Counted from the first letter of the stretch, positions 1-10,489 are shown. The stretch: DNA of 64,000 nt from Nematopogon swammerdamellus (GCA_946902875.1 OX336340.1:19421566-19485565); one strand, 5' to 3'. Made by a program: numbers and translations. The notes: generated by a model not told the origin, from the letters alone.

Positions 1-1046
1 TTATTGACCTTTCGGTTTGCAGCACTATCACCTGCAATGATCACAAGAGAGTCGCCTGCTTTAAAATCATTTGTTAAAACGGATACGTTCTTAACTAGCT
101 CGTGTAATGGAGCTTGAGGTTTAAATAATCCTGTTACAACCAATGACTCACATTTACCATGGATATGTTTTGTCACGTCACGGCCGTAAGAGTCGCAAAG
201 TAGGAGCATTTTTCGATTAACACTGGTGCCGATGGTAACATCTCTACAACAGGAAGTGGTCGGGACACCAGCAGGGGCGCCACCACCGACTGCAGCTCCA
301 GTAGTGGTAGGGATAGCGGTGGCAGCAGTGACTCCGACCGCAGCAGGGTCTCCACCGATGGCAACGGGAGCGGCGGAGCCAGCAACGGCAGCGATAGCAC
401 CAGTAGTAATGATGGCGGCACCGACAGCAGTATCATCAGGGGTCACGGCAGTAACAGGAGAGGTGGCACCAACGTGAGTGCCGTCACACGCTGCAGGGAC
501 ACCGGCAGTCACACCACCGGAGACAACTGGATTCACACCTAGCAGCTCAGACGAGGCTGGGGTTATGATGCCTGACCCCGCAGGCGCGGAGGCTGTTAGT
601 GGTCTTTGTTCGGCAGCCTCGGTGTTGACCGGCCACTCACAAGACGTAGGCTGCTCCTGCCGGCCACTATTGATCTCCTGAAGAAGTGATATTGTCTCTT
701 CTAGTTCACGGATAAGAGCTAATGCGTTTTCGTAGTTATCATTGTCTTCTTGACATTTTCTTAGTTTAGTTTGCAATGCATCTCTATCCGCCCATGCATC
801 GTAGATAGCTATTTCATATTCAGCTAGCTCCGACTTAAGAGCGGTGTTACAGTCCAGCAGTTTCTTAAATTCTAATGCACTCTCATCATTTTCTTTTATT
901 AGCTGTTGATTATATAAGTTAGTTTTTTCTAATTCTTTTCGCAAATATTTTATAACATCCATATCTTCCGTGGAAGTTGCTGGTCTCGGGTTCAGATTTT
1001 CATCTTCCTTTCTTTTGTTACGCATATTTCTTGTTATAGGCGCCAT
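1..1046 (-). CDS. Coiled-coil protein with low-complexity linker and SGNH-like C-terminal part, truncated by window edge
   Basis: An uninterrupted reading frame runs leftwards from an ATG at 1046-1044 to base 1 (348 codons, no stop), so the 3' end lies outside the window. The N-terminus is charged. Residues ~28-130 are rich in Glu/Lys/Leu with heptad-like spacing and look like a coiled coil. Residues ~170-270 are a low-complexity stretch of Ala, Thr, Gly, Val and Pro encoded by GC-rich DNA. From residue 280 it becomes globular: MLLLCDSYGRD (Asp285-Ser286), followed by VIIAGDSAANR near residue 338. These resemble blocks I and III of SGNH/GDSL hydrolases, but the usual Gly before Asp-Ser is Cys here. 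Coiled coil plus SGNH-like domain is an architecture I associate with lepidopteran transposon-linked ORFs and some LINE ORF1 proteins; that is inference. No intron is visible. It could also be a host gene of unknown function. Confidence 0.6.
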   Translation of the reverse strand, partial: MAPITRNMRNKRKEDENLNPRPATSTEDMDVIKYLRKELEKTNLYNQQLIKENDESALEFKKLLDCNTALKSELAEYEIAIYDAWADRDALQTKLRKCQEDNDNYENALALIRELEETISLLQEINSGRQEQPTSCEWPVNTEAAEQRPLTASAPAGSGIITPASSELLGVNPVVSGGVTAGVPAACDGTHVGATSPVTAVTPDDTAVGAAIITTGAIAAVAGSAAPVAIGGDPAAVGVTAATAIPTTTGAAVGGGAPAGVPTTSCCRDVTIGTSVNRKMLLLCDSYGRDVTKHIHGKCESLVVTGLFKPQAPLHELVKNVSVLTNDFKAGDSLVIIAGDSAANRKVN

Positions 1047-1108
1047 CTCTTGTAAATGAAATGGTCATGACGGATTGCTCACTGTAGCATCACTGAAGTT
1101 TTACTTTG

Positions 1109-1223
1109 TCGCTGATGGTTCTGTACGTGGATCGCAGATGGTTCTGTACGTCGTTCGCAGATGGTTCTTTACGAGGCTCGCAGATGGTTCTGTACGTGGT
1201 TCGCTGATGGTTCAGTACGTGGT
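1109..1223. repeat. Five tandem copies of a 23-bp unit
   Basis: Five consecutive 23-bp units begin at 1109, 1132, 1155, 1178 and 1201. Each has the core CAGATGGTTCTGTACGTGG with few differences. The array starts 63 bp upstream of the ATG of the minus-strand ORF, where its promoter or 5' leader would lie. Confidence 0.92.
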
Positions 1224-1740
1224 TTATCTGTTTTCGCTATTGAAAGCTAGATGTCGCTGCTCACAGATATTATTAAATTATTTCTACTCGATACTAGATG
1301 GCGCTGTAAGTGATTTTATGCAAATCTGGTGGGTAGATTTTGTTGATTTTTTACTATGTTTAGATATTTTACGTACATTAAGAACAGGATTAATAGTATA
1401 ATTTAAAAATGTTAGAACTAACCTTTTAATTGACCAATTATTGCAGTCTAATATGTTTATTTGGGTCAGTTTGATGTGCCTGACTTTTTATTTAAATCTT
1501 GATATTATTGCATTTTTCACTGGATATTAGGTTTAGATAACACTTTCACTAATGCGATAGGTTTAAAATTGACTATTGGGATAGTGTACAACGTATTTTC
1601 ATTAAAAATATATGTTTAGTTAACTTTTAAGTAAGAGCACTTATTTAATGTTGTTCACGTTGCCAGCGCCACCTAGCGAATTATAGCCCGGCCATCATCC
1701 TGACAATCAGGGTAAGCAGAGTAATCGGTGTTGGCGCTAG
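1224..1740. other. AT-rich spacer without a gene
   Basis: I see no coding region. A ~30-bp stretch at about 1704-1733 matches part of repeat family A (AAGCAGAGTAATCGGTGTTG) just upstream of the first U1 promoter. Confidence 0.6.
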
Positions 1741-1840
1741 TACACAGATGGCGCTAGTGCGGCGGCTACACTTAATATTACACGGCACTAGCAAAATTAA
1801 TAGCATGTATTGTAAGTACCCTAAGCTTGGTTGTCAAAGC
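1741..1840 (+). promoter_or_regulatory. U1 snRNA promoter block with PSE-like element
   Basis: About 95 bp upstream of this U1 gene is conserved in all three full-length U1 copies of the window. The best-conserved stretch, TTACACGGCACTAGCAAA, lies at 1778-1795, which is -63 to -46 from the U1 start. Insect snRNA genes carry their proximal sequence element (PSEA) at about this distance. A CAGATGGCGCTAGTGC motif lies further upstream. Assignment as PSE is inferred from position and conservation. Confidence 0.7.
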
Positions 1841-2003
1841 ATACTTACCTGGCGTGGGGGACACCGTGATCACTAAGGCGGTTCCCCCAGGGTGAGGCCC
1901 TTCCATTGCACTGCGGTCGGGCTGACCCCTGCGATTATCCCTAATGTGGATAACTCGGGCGCGTATTTTTTGGTAGTGGGGACTGCGTACGCGCCGTCCC
2001 CTT
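1841..2003 (+). ncRNA. U1: U1 spliceosomal snRNA gene, copy 1 (altered Sm site)
   Basis: The sequence starts with ATACTTACCTG, the 5' splice-site-recognition end of U1, and is recognisable over its whole ~163 nt: stem-loop I with GATCACTAAGG, stem-loop II with CCATTGCACT, the CTGACCCCTGCGATTATCCC region of loop III, a Sm site and the terminal stem-loop ending CGCCGTCCCC. U1 RNA base-pairs with 5' splice sites as part of U1 snRNP in the nucleus. It differs from copies 2 and 3 at one base that I can see: its Sm region reads GTATTTTTTGG instead of GTAATTTTTGG. With the conserved promoter block present, it looks like a gene rather than a retroposed pseudogene, but the Sm change may weaken it. Confidence 0.93.
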
Positions 2004-2113
2004 CAAACAAAACTAAAACGTTACAACTGCAATAACCGGTATCAGTTCAGTCAGTGTTAGTTAAGTAAGAAAGAGTGTTGTGTGGTTTTTAGTGTGTGGT
2101 ACGACGTACGTAA

Positions 2114-2882
2114 ATGATAAAACATCCTGTCTGTCTGTATTCAACACCGGCTCCTTCATTCCAAGGCACGTCGCTTAAATTAAGCGAACACCTCGGGGTC
2201 CTTGGAGTCGAACTGTCGCACGACCTGAACTTTCGTCGCCATATGGAGGGGAAGGCCAAGCTGGCTTCTAAAAAGCTGGGCGTACTCAATAAGGTGCGAC
2301 GGTACTTCACGCCGGACCAAAAGCTGCTTCTGTATAAATCGCAGATCAGGTCCTGCTTGGAGTACTGCTCGCACCTGTGGGATGGCTCTGCCAAATACCA
2401 GCTTGCGCCTCTGGACTCAATCCAGCGTCGAGCCGTGCGACTAGTGGGTGACCCCGAAGTGTCCTGCGATCTAGAACCACTGCAACACCGTAGGGATGTC
2501 GGCTCCCTAAGTGTGTTCTATCGCTTATTCCATGGGGAGTGCTCGGAGGAGCTGTTTAATGCGATCCCGCCGTCCCCTTTCCACTTTCGCACCACGCGCA
2601 CTGGGCAGGGATTGCATCCCTACACGCTGGACTTACCGCGGATGCGTACCAATCGATTCTGCAGATCTTTCCTCTACAGAACCGGTAAACTCTGGAACGC
2701 TCTCCCTGCCCATATATTTCCCCCCAAGTACAGTCTCTAGTCCTTCAAGAGGGGCGTGAATGGGCACCTGTCAGGCCGGCATGGCATTCGCAACCCCCGC
2801 ATACGACCGAATGTCCATGGGCGTCGTTAGACACCTTATGGGTGGATCGGCGCCATATGTCGCGCTGTCAATAAAAAAAAAA
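2114..2882 (+). mobile_element. LINE-X, 5'-truncated 3' end of a non-LTR retrotransposon
   Basis: The frame 2114-2740 encodes the end of a non-LTR reverse transcriptase ORF2: after the catalytic region, with the segments NKVRRYFTPDQKLLLYKSQI, CLEYCSHLWDG and LDSIQRRAVRLVGDP, which are typical of Jockey/CR1-like insect LINEs. No YADD catalytic motif is left, so the copy is dead on arrival. The frame ends at a TAG at 2738-2740; the copy at 45608 has CAG at this place, so the stop is probably a mutation. The element ends with CTGTCAATAAAA and an A-tract near 2882. Confidence 0.85.
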
Positions 2883-5257
2883 ATATTCAAGGATGTAAAA
2901 ATATTTATTTAAGTTCAAACAGCGATTAAAATAAATAAAAGTAAATTATTATGTCTGTATGGATTCTGTAGACATATAAGGTTCTTTCAAAGAACCTTAT
3001 ATATAGAATCTTTCGTGACCATGGACATACGATGTAGATTGCAATAAATTTCACACTTTCCATTTTATTAGATCAATAAAAACCGGAACTTTCATTCTCA
3101 TTTATCCAGGTATCGCGGACGCGGATGTACTTAGAAGAGAGGAAGGAACATAATTATTTGAAGATTAAGTTCTTTCTGTAGATTCTAGCTGGGTACCTAC
3201 ACCACATAGGTGGACGGACACATACGTAGCCTTCGCGTTGGTTTTATTATCTATAGATTACGTTGTAGCCTATAAATTATGGTCGGATTTGAGTAGGTAC
3301 GGTACGTCGTTGCTTTATGTAGGTGGATGCAATTTAATTTTTGGTGTACATTACGTTGGCTCTTGGACTACATAACGTTTGCACAATCCGTCTGAGTCTG
3401 TGAACACTCCCACGAAGTTTGTCAACCGACATGATCTGATATATATTAATTTTACCTTGTAACATTTTACAACGAGAAATCAGACATTCAAAGTGCTCCC
3501 TAATGGGCCAAGATAATGTTTTCTCCATGTGCCGTGACTCATGATTCAGTTATATTTTCTGTGGTTAACATCTGCAAAGAATCCAAGGTAAGAGGCCAGA
3601 CCCATGCCTGGCCGAGAAACTAACTGCATTGGCATTCTTTGCTTACGAATACCAGGCTAGTTGGAACAATCGGTAATATAAAAAAAATATGCAACCGATC
3701 TGTTTCGTTTCTCATTAAATGTTGTTGGTTTACGTGATGATTATTTGCGAACAATAGTCATTGCTAAAATCTTATTGCCTGATTATGCGCCGTACAAATT
3801 GTATAATGAGATTATGTGCCCGAATAAATTGTGGGCCAACCGGTTTTTATGCAACTTAATATTATAGTCATGAACCTGAATCATAAGTGGAGCAAGCTTG
3901 GTTTTGGTTACGTATTTACTCAATGCAAGACTATGTTAACATTTATTTATGAGTGTGTAGATGTTACTTAAATTATTATTAATACTATCACACACTCGTT
4001 TTTATAATACGTAAGCGACAGTGTGTCACCGTTTCACATGCGTGGAATCACCTAAGTGAATAACAATATTTTACCACACACTTTTGTACGCTTGCACTTA
4101 TGCGCATAGACTAGGGGGTCAAATTCTTTGTAAATATACGTGTTACCTAATACCATAATAAATCAGTCAACCCATAAAATGCTGATTTCGGTTCAAGTGC
4201 TCAGAACAAAATATATTGTCGCTGTGGAGTAATGCGGTAGTTCGCTGCGTGCGTTACATTCTTGGCGTGTAATCATTAGATAGAAGGACATGTTACACAC
4301 ATGTTACCTCAATTTATAGCATAGGATTGGGAACAGACACGATTGAGCGTTCGACTGGAAAATTGCCGATTAATTCTGAGGCAAATGTTTCATTGTTTTC
4401 ATGGTACCGGTGCAAGTATTTGCACATCAGTGTCTACGTTGAATCGCTATATGTGTCCACTCGTGTTTATAATAATATCATTCAAGGAAAAAACCTATTC
4501 CATTCAACCATAATTACGTTTTTGATATCCGTCTCACTTTAAGATGTAAATGTTTCATATACAATCAAAAATAAATTACTGTACTTACTTAGGTACCTAT
4601 TATGTCAAATATACCAAAAAAATCTAATAGTTACTACCTAGTACTAGTAGTAATTAATCAAAATAAACGAAAAAATATTACAGTATCAAATAAAATACAA
4701 CTTTAGAAACCTAGTACAAATCGTGCTAAAGTCCACGGGTGTAGATATGGTACGTAAATTTTGATATATTTTTACATAAATATATATAAATTATAAACTG
4801 GGTTTGTTAATATAATTGAAATTGCTCCCGTACCTATAAAAATTTCTTGCGGCTTCCTATAACGTTTTATTTCTCTAATAATTTAAATACAGACAGCTCT
4901 TGCGTTTTAACGGCAATCTCAGCTATTACAATATCACTAGTTGCAGTAATAAACGAAGGGAAAATGGCGTCCATGTCAGCTGTAATAAGCTACATTAAGT
5001 GACAAGTTCCTGCTTGCACTTTCTCCGGCTCGCGGATGCAAACCGGACACTCTGGGCTCAAAATGGCGGCAATCGACAATGCACTTCTCATGAGACATAT
5101 TTATTTTATACTTAGCGAGATGCAAGATTATACCTAGGTACCTCCTACCATATAAATTAACTAGAGTCCAGTTGCTACACCGAACCCAGAGTACCGATAA
5201 CTAAAATTTTGCATGGGCAAATTTTAACAAGCAAAGATTTATAGGCACTCAATAAGC
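2883..5257. other. AT-rich intergenic DNA
   Basis: No gene or clear repeat is recognised in this 2.4-kb stretch. A perfect 12-bp-arm palindrome (ATAAGGTTCTTT and its complement, one base between) lies at 2976-3000. Confidence 0.5.
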
Positions 5258-5524
5258 CAGGGGTTTTCAACCTTTTTTATCAACTGGCACACTATTTCAT
5301 CTACGAAAATTTCACGGCACACCACATTATATTCATAAAGGAAGCATATGAAATTTAGAAAACTAAAAAACTATTCGTACCTACATAATGTACGCTGTAT
5401 TTAAAATAATGTATCAGTGAAAACCAATGAGTGTATTTTTAATGAGTTACTTAGAATTCGCGGCACACCTGGATGTCACTCGCGGCACACCGGTATACCG
5501 CGGCACACCGATTGAAAACACCTG
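5258..5524. mobile_element. hAT-type MITE with 8-bp target duplication
   Basis: The element begins CAGGGGTTTTCAACC and ends with the imperfect complement GATTGAAAACACCTG, and is flanked on both sides by CAATAAGC (5250-5257 and 5525-5532). An 8-bp duplication and CAGGGGTT..AACC termini are features of hAT elements. At 267 bp it encodes no transposase. GCGGCACACC recurs several times inside. Confidence 0.85.
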
Positions 5525-5579
5525 CAATAAGCACAGTAACGACATCGTGCACATAACAAATAAGTCTCCGACCGTTATA

Positions 5580-5676
5580 CAGATGGCGCTAATGCGGAGT
5601 CTACAGCTAAATGTTACACGGCACTAGCAAATTTTACACCATGTTTTATAACTACCTTAAGCATGGTTGTCAAAGC
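5580..5676 (+). promoter_or_regulatory. U1 copy 2 promoter block with PSE-like element
   Basis: It holds the same upstream block as the other U1 copies. TTACACGGCACTAGCAAA lies at 5614-5631, again exactly -63 to -46, preceded by CAGATGGCGCTAATGC. Confidence 0.7.
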
Positions 5677-5839
5677 ATACTTACCTGGCGTGGGGGACAC
5701 CGTGATCACTAAGGCGGTTCCCCCAGGGTGAGGCCCTTCCATTGCACTGCGGTCGGGCTGACCCCTGCGATTATCCCTAATGTGGATAACTCGGGCGCGT
5801 AATTTTTGGTAGTGGGGACTGCGTACGCGCCGTCCCCTT
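5677..5839 (+). ncRNA. U1: U1 spliceosomal snRNA gene, copy 2
   Basis: This is a full-length U1 gene starting ATACTTACCTG, with Sm site AATTTTTGG, and identical by eye to copy 3 on the opposite strand at 21741-21903. The loop of stem-loop I reads GATCACTAAGG where human and Drosophila U1 have GATCACGAAGG; this loop is the U1-70K binding site. Its 3' half is also the start of the tandem duplication described next. Confidence 0.95.
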
Positions 5840-5889
5840 CATTACATTAGTACTTACATACATTACATTACATTACATATCATATCACA

Positions 5890-6218
5890 CACGCTTAATC
5901 CCTACAATCGGGGTAAGCAGAGTAATCGGTGTTGTGCTGCAAGAACTTTGTCAAATTACAGCACTACACCGACCACCACTTTTCGCAAAGTATTCGAACA
6001 AGATTAAATATTGATAAAGAAGCAAGTAAGGCACGAAGACCCACCTGCTGCATGACTCGGTGCAAGTACCGTGCCAAGGTGAGAGGTGGCGGTCATGTTG
6101 CCCTTTAGAACGGCATCTTGTCCTTATCCCTTATTCGCCTTTTACTAAATGCACGGGGAGAGGTGCAGTGGGGCTATTCTTTTTAAGTACCGAACCCAGA
6201 CGGTCCCCTTCTTTCAAT
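5890..6218 (-). repeat. Family A retroposon copy (first duplicated unit)
   Basis: It matches the 43652-43985 copy in reverse: the AATCGGGGTAAGCAGAGTAA end, the CGAAGACCCACCTGCTGCAT segment and the end GTGGGGCTATTCTTTTTAAG. The same copy is repeated at about 6416-6724 by the tandem duplication. Confidence 0.8.
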
Positions 6219-6301
6219 TCAATTCGATCAAACTAACTAAGGAGTTTGCTTGCATGTTACGTTAACGAAGCAAATTGCTTATTTATTTGTAGTTTCTTAA
6301 T

Positions 6302-6370
6302 TGCGATTATCCCTAATGTGGATAACTCGGGCGCGTAATTTTTGGTAGTGGGGACTGCGTACGCGCCGTC
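6302..6370 (+). pseudogene. U1 snRNA 3' fragment
   Basis: The last ~69 nt of U1, from GCGATTATCCC to CGCGCCGTC, were copied by the tandem duplication. The 5' splice-site-pairing end, loops I and II and the promoter are missing, and the 3' end reads CGTCAACTT instead of CGTCCCCTT, so it cannot act as U1. Confidence 0.93.
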
Positions 6371-6817
6371 AACTTCATTACATTAGTACTTACATACATT
6401 ACATTACATATCATATCTACAATCGGGGTAAGCAGAGTAATCGGTGTTGTGCTGCAAGAACTTTGTCAAATTACAGCACTACACCGACCACCACTTTTCG
6501 CAAAGTATTCGAACAAGATTAAATATTGATAAAGAAGCAAGTAAGGCACGAAGACCCACCTGCTGCATAACTCGGTGCAAGTACCGTGCCAAGGTGAGAG
6601 GTGGCGGTCATGTTGCCCTTTAGAACGGCATCTTGTCCTTATCCCTTATTCGCCTTTTACTAAATGCACGGGGAGAGGTGCAGTGGGGCTATTCTTTTTA
6701 AGTACCGAACCCAGACGGTCCCCTTCTTTCAATTCAATTCGATCAAACTAACTAAGGAGTTTGCTTGCATGTTACGTTAACGAAGCAAATTGCTTATTTA
6801 TTTGTAGTTTCTTAATT

Positions 6818-7664
6818 TCACATCGCTCGTCGCTTACTGTTCTGTGTGTGTTCGTTCTATAGTGTGAACTAACTCACACACATGAGGATGACGTTCGTTC
6901 GTCGGCGAAGCGAACGATAATAAACTACACTACACACGCTAGTAATATATATTCGGTGACTACACTGAATTACCTTCAGTCAATGATACAACATGCGAGT
7001 ACATTCCTTTACTTCTGGTTTTTTTTATATAATGAATGACTGACAGAAAGAATGCCTAACGTTTTGAAGTCAAAAGAATAATAATGTTACAACACTCGTT
7101 AGTTAAGGCGGTGACAAACGCCAAATACGCAAAACATGCAAAAAGTGCGACAAAGAAGGTCCAAAACTGACCAATTGACACACATTCAGAAAATTAAAAA
7201 AATACCAACCTATATTTTGGTTCCTTACCAACAAAGTGCATTGCTGGTTTTTTTAATAATGAGTAAAAGTAAGTAATAAACATAAAATTAAAAATATATA
7301 AAAAAAGCATGAATTTTTGAAAATCTGAGTATGTGTGTATTATTACAATTTTACAATACCACCGATTCAAAGGTCACAAAGCTCTGAGAAAACTCTATTC
7401 AATTTTTTTTATTATTTTATCCACGAAAGGAGATAAAAATAAAAAACAAAAAACGCCTACATGAAATTATTGACGTAATTCTTCAGTCGGAAGGGTAAAA
7501 TTTTTGCCTTCGTCAATTTAGCAGGCACTTCAATACTAGATACAATTTTAGTTCCGGGATCGCTTGCTCGCTCCTGCCCTGCTGCGCCCGCGTGTCGGTC
7601 GTCATTTCTGTCTTCTGTGTTTGGATCGAATGGAAAAAAGATAGGTGGTTAGGTATATTTGTAC
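6818..7664. other. AT-rich spacer
   Basis: No gene recognised. A palindrome-like stretch around 6840-6895 (TGTGTGTGTTCG and CTCACACACATGAGG) is the only structure seen. Confidence 0.45.
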
Positions 7665-8040
7665 CGTGTGGGATGGTAATTTAAAATAATAGCCCCACTG
7701 CATCTCTCCCCGTGCATGTCGTAAAAGGCGACTGAGGGATTTTTTTATGTAAACTGACACAGTTTGCTATATCACCTATAACATCCGTGATGTCAGCCCA
7801 TAACACCGGGTGAACTTAGGTGCCATGTCAGTGCTTCCCTTTGGTCGTGCCGGCTACACTAAACTGGACGGAAAATACAAACTATTTCGGGATATGACTC
7901 CCTTCTTTTTTTCCGTCCAGTTCAGTGAAGCCGGTACGACCGAAGAAAAGCACTGACATAGCACCTACTTCACCAGTTGTTACGAGCTGACATCTCGGAT
8001 GTTGTATTGTAGGTGATGTTGCCACCGTGTCATTTTCCGT
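7665..8040. repeat. Family A end followed by two head-on SINE family B tails
   Basis: The segment 7665-7745 is the start of family A (GCCCCACTGCATCTCTCCCC). It runs straight into a minus-oriented family B tail (7745-7885) and then, after ~25 bp, a plus-oriented family B tail (7910-8040). The two tails are inverted copies of each other and could fold into a hairpin with ~130-bp imperfect arms. Confidence 0.75.
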
Positions 8041-8604
8041 ACCAGTATACAGTACGACCGTATCAGTAATATCTCTCTTCTGTGGTATCTATCAGTATAC
8101 GCTCCGGTACGTAACTTGACGGGGCGTTATATGCATGGCTTTCGTTGGTATAACCACAGAATAACTAATAGGTACTGTGGTATAACCATAGAATACTTAT
8201 AATACTGGCGTATAGAAGCGACGCTCCGCCTCGAAGCGAGTTTGCTTCCCCCCGCGCCCCGCAGCCCGCGAGCGCTGTCTGGTCGACTTCTGGCGGACGG
8301 CTAGTCAGGCTGGCACCGACTGTCGAGAGGAGAGCGAGCGCACCTTCGAGAGGGAGTAGTAGCTACTTACACGTACGCGCGCGGTTCTTTCGCACTCACA
8401 GCACAGAACAACGATCGGGCCGGCCGCGCCCGCGCGCGCGGTGGACTTCAAACCTCCTTGTTCGCACTTACTTAGAGATGCAAGGCGCAATTTTGCACAA
8501 AAATTTCACTTGAAATTTTGCAGTGAAATTTTGCACTTTCTGCAAAATTACTGTGAAATTTTCATTCTTATGTGAAATAATGAAATTTATGTTACACAAA
8601 TCAG
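8041..8604. other. Mixed spacer with GC-rich stretch and GAAATTTTGCA repeats
   Basis: The part 8200-8460 is GC-rich and full of CpG, which may mark a promoter, but no exon could be placed. At 8490-8590 the motif GTGAAATTTTGCA recurs in degenerate form; a similar motif in inverse orientation lies beyond the satellite array at about 11664-11775. Confidence 0.4.
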
Positions 8605-8815
8605 ATATCAATTTGGTTTCTTATTCTTCTTCTTGAGTCAATTTTAATGTCCTACTACTGAGCGCAAGCCTTTCCCATGAACATGGAAGGGAATTGATAT
8701 ACATTTCCACGTGACAAGCTGGATTGGAAGCGGTGTCCACAACAATTTTATATGTACTGCTGTGCACAGGTTTCCTCACGGTGTTTTCCTTCACCGGAGC
8801 GAATCTTAATCATAT
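8605..8815. repeat. Lepidopteran interspersed repeat fragment
   Basis: It holds the string GGTTTCCTCACGGTGTTTTC followed by CTTCACCGG, which I recognise as a common dispersed lepidopteran repeat. A second trace of it lies at about 13965-13995. The class is uncertain. Confidence 0.45.
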
Positions 8816-8825
8816 GAACATTTAA

Positions 8826-10489
8826 AAAAAGTGGCCGCCATTTTGAACTTTTTAGTTACTGGACCGATTGCTTTCAAAGTCGATATCTGGGTGTCTGTGT
8901 GGGCTCTGAATACGAATCCGTTGTCAAAATTTAAAAAAAGTGGCCGCCATTTTGAACTTTTTAGTTACTGGACCGATTGCTTTCAAAGTCGATATCTGGG
9001 TGTCTGTGTGGGCTCTGAATACGAATCCGTTGTCAAAATTTAAAAAAAGCGGCTGCCATTTTGAACTTTTTAGTTACTGGACCGATTGCTTTCAAAGTCG
9101 ATATCTGGGTGTCTGTGTGGGCTCTGAATACGAATCCGTTGTCAAAATTTAAAAAAAGCGGCTGCCATTTTGAACTTTTTAGTTACTGGACCGATTGCTT
9201 TCAAAGTCGATATCTGGGTGTCTGTGTGGGCTCTGAATACGAATCCGTTGTCAAAATTTAAAAAAAGTGGCCGCCATTTTGAACTTTTTAGTTACTGGAC
9301 CGATTGCTTTCAAAGTCGATATCTGGGTGTCTGTGTGGACTCTGAATACGAATCCGTTGTCAAAATTTAAAAAAGTGGCCGCCATTTTGAACTTTTTAGT
9401 TACTGGACCGATTGCTTTCAAAGTCGATATCTGGGTGTCTGTGTGGACTCTGAATACGAATCCGTTGTCAAAATTTAAAAAAAGTGGCCGCCATTTTGAA
9501 CTTTTTAGTTACTGGACCGATTGCTTTCAAAGTCGATATCTGGGTGTCTGTGTGGACTCTGAATACGAATCCGTTGTCAAAATTTAAAAAAGTGGCCGCC
9601 ATTTTGAACTTTTTAGTTACTGGACCGATTGCTTTCAAAGTCGATATCTGGGTGTCTGTGTGGACTCTGAATACGAATCCGTTGTCAAAATTTAAAAAAA
9701 GTGGCCGCCATTTTGAACTTTTTAGTTACTGGACCGATTGCTTTCAAAGTCGATATCTGGGTGTCTGTGTGGACTCTGAATACGAATCCGTTGTCAAAAT
9801 TTAAAAAAGTGGCCGCCATTTTGAACTTTTTAGTTACTGGACCGATTGCTTTCAAAGTCGATATCTGGGTGTCTGTGTGGACTCTGAATACGAATCCGTT
9901 GTCAAAATTTAAAAAAAGCGGCTGCCATTTTGAACTTTTTAGTTACTGGACCGATTGCTTTCAAAATCGATATCTGGGTGTCTGTGTGGGCTCTGAATAC
10001 GAATCTGTAGTGAACATTTAAAAAAAGTTGCCGCCATTTTGAACTTTTTAATTACTGGACCGATTGATTTCAAAATCGATATCTGGGTGTTTGTGTGGAC
10101 TCTGAATACAAATATGTAGTGAATATTTAAAAAAAGTTGCCGCCATTTTGACCTTTTTAGTTATTCGACCGATTGCTTTCAAAATCAATATCTGGGTGTC
10201 TGTGTGGGCTCTGAATACGAATCCGTTGTCAAAATAAAAAAAAAACGGCCTCCATTTTGAACTTTTTAGTTACTGGACCGATTGCTTTCAAAATCGATAT
10301 CTGGGTGTCTGCGTGGGCTCTGAATACGAATCTGTAGTGAACATTAAAAAAAAGTGGCCGCCATTTTGAACTTTTTAGTTACTGGACCGATTGCTTTCAA
10401 AATTGATATCTGGGTATCTGTATGGGCTCTGAATACGAATCCGTTTTCAAAATTTAAAAATAGTTGCCGCCATCTTGCACTTTTTAGTT
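8826..10489 (+). repeat. Satellite array, 15 forward units of ~109 bp plus one partial
   Basis: Units begin with GTGGCCGCCATTTTGAAC at 8831, 8940, 9049, 9158, 9267, 9375, 9484, 9592, 9701, 9809, 9918, 10027, 10136, 10246, 10354 and, cut after ~25 bp, 10463. Spacing is 108-110 bp. From 9267 to 9918 spacing alternates 108/109 so that the real period is 217 bp (a dimer repeated three times). Units 1-11 are nearly identical and the later ones more diverged. Because 217 is not a multiple of three, open frames of 66-106 codons appear in staggered phase; they are by-products of the repeat and not genes. Confidence 0.97.

Larger units (their letters stand above)
5766..6817. repeat. Direct tandem duplication (536 bp + 516 bp) with breakpoint inside U1
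   Basis: The stretch 5766-6301 is repeated almost exactly at 6302-6817. Each unit holds the 3' part of U1, a TTACATACATTACATT-like tract, a family A copy and an AAGCAAATTGCTTATTTA tail. The second unit lacks a short piece of the CATTACATT tract. The breakpoint falls between TTCTTAAT and the U1 segment TGCGATTATCCC. Confidence 0.93.
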
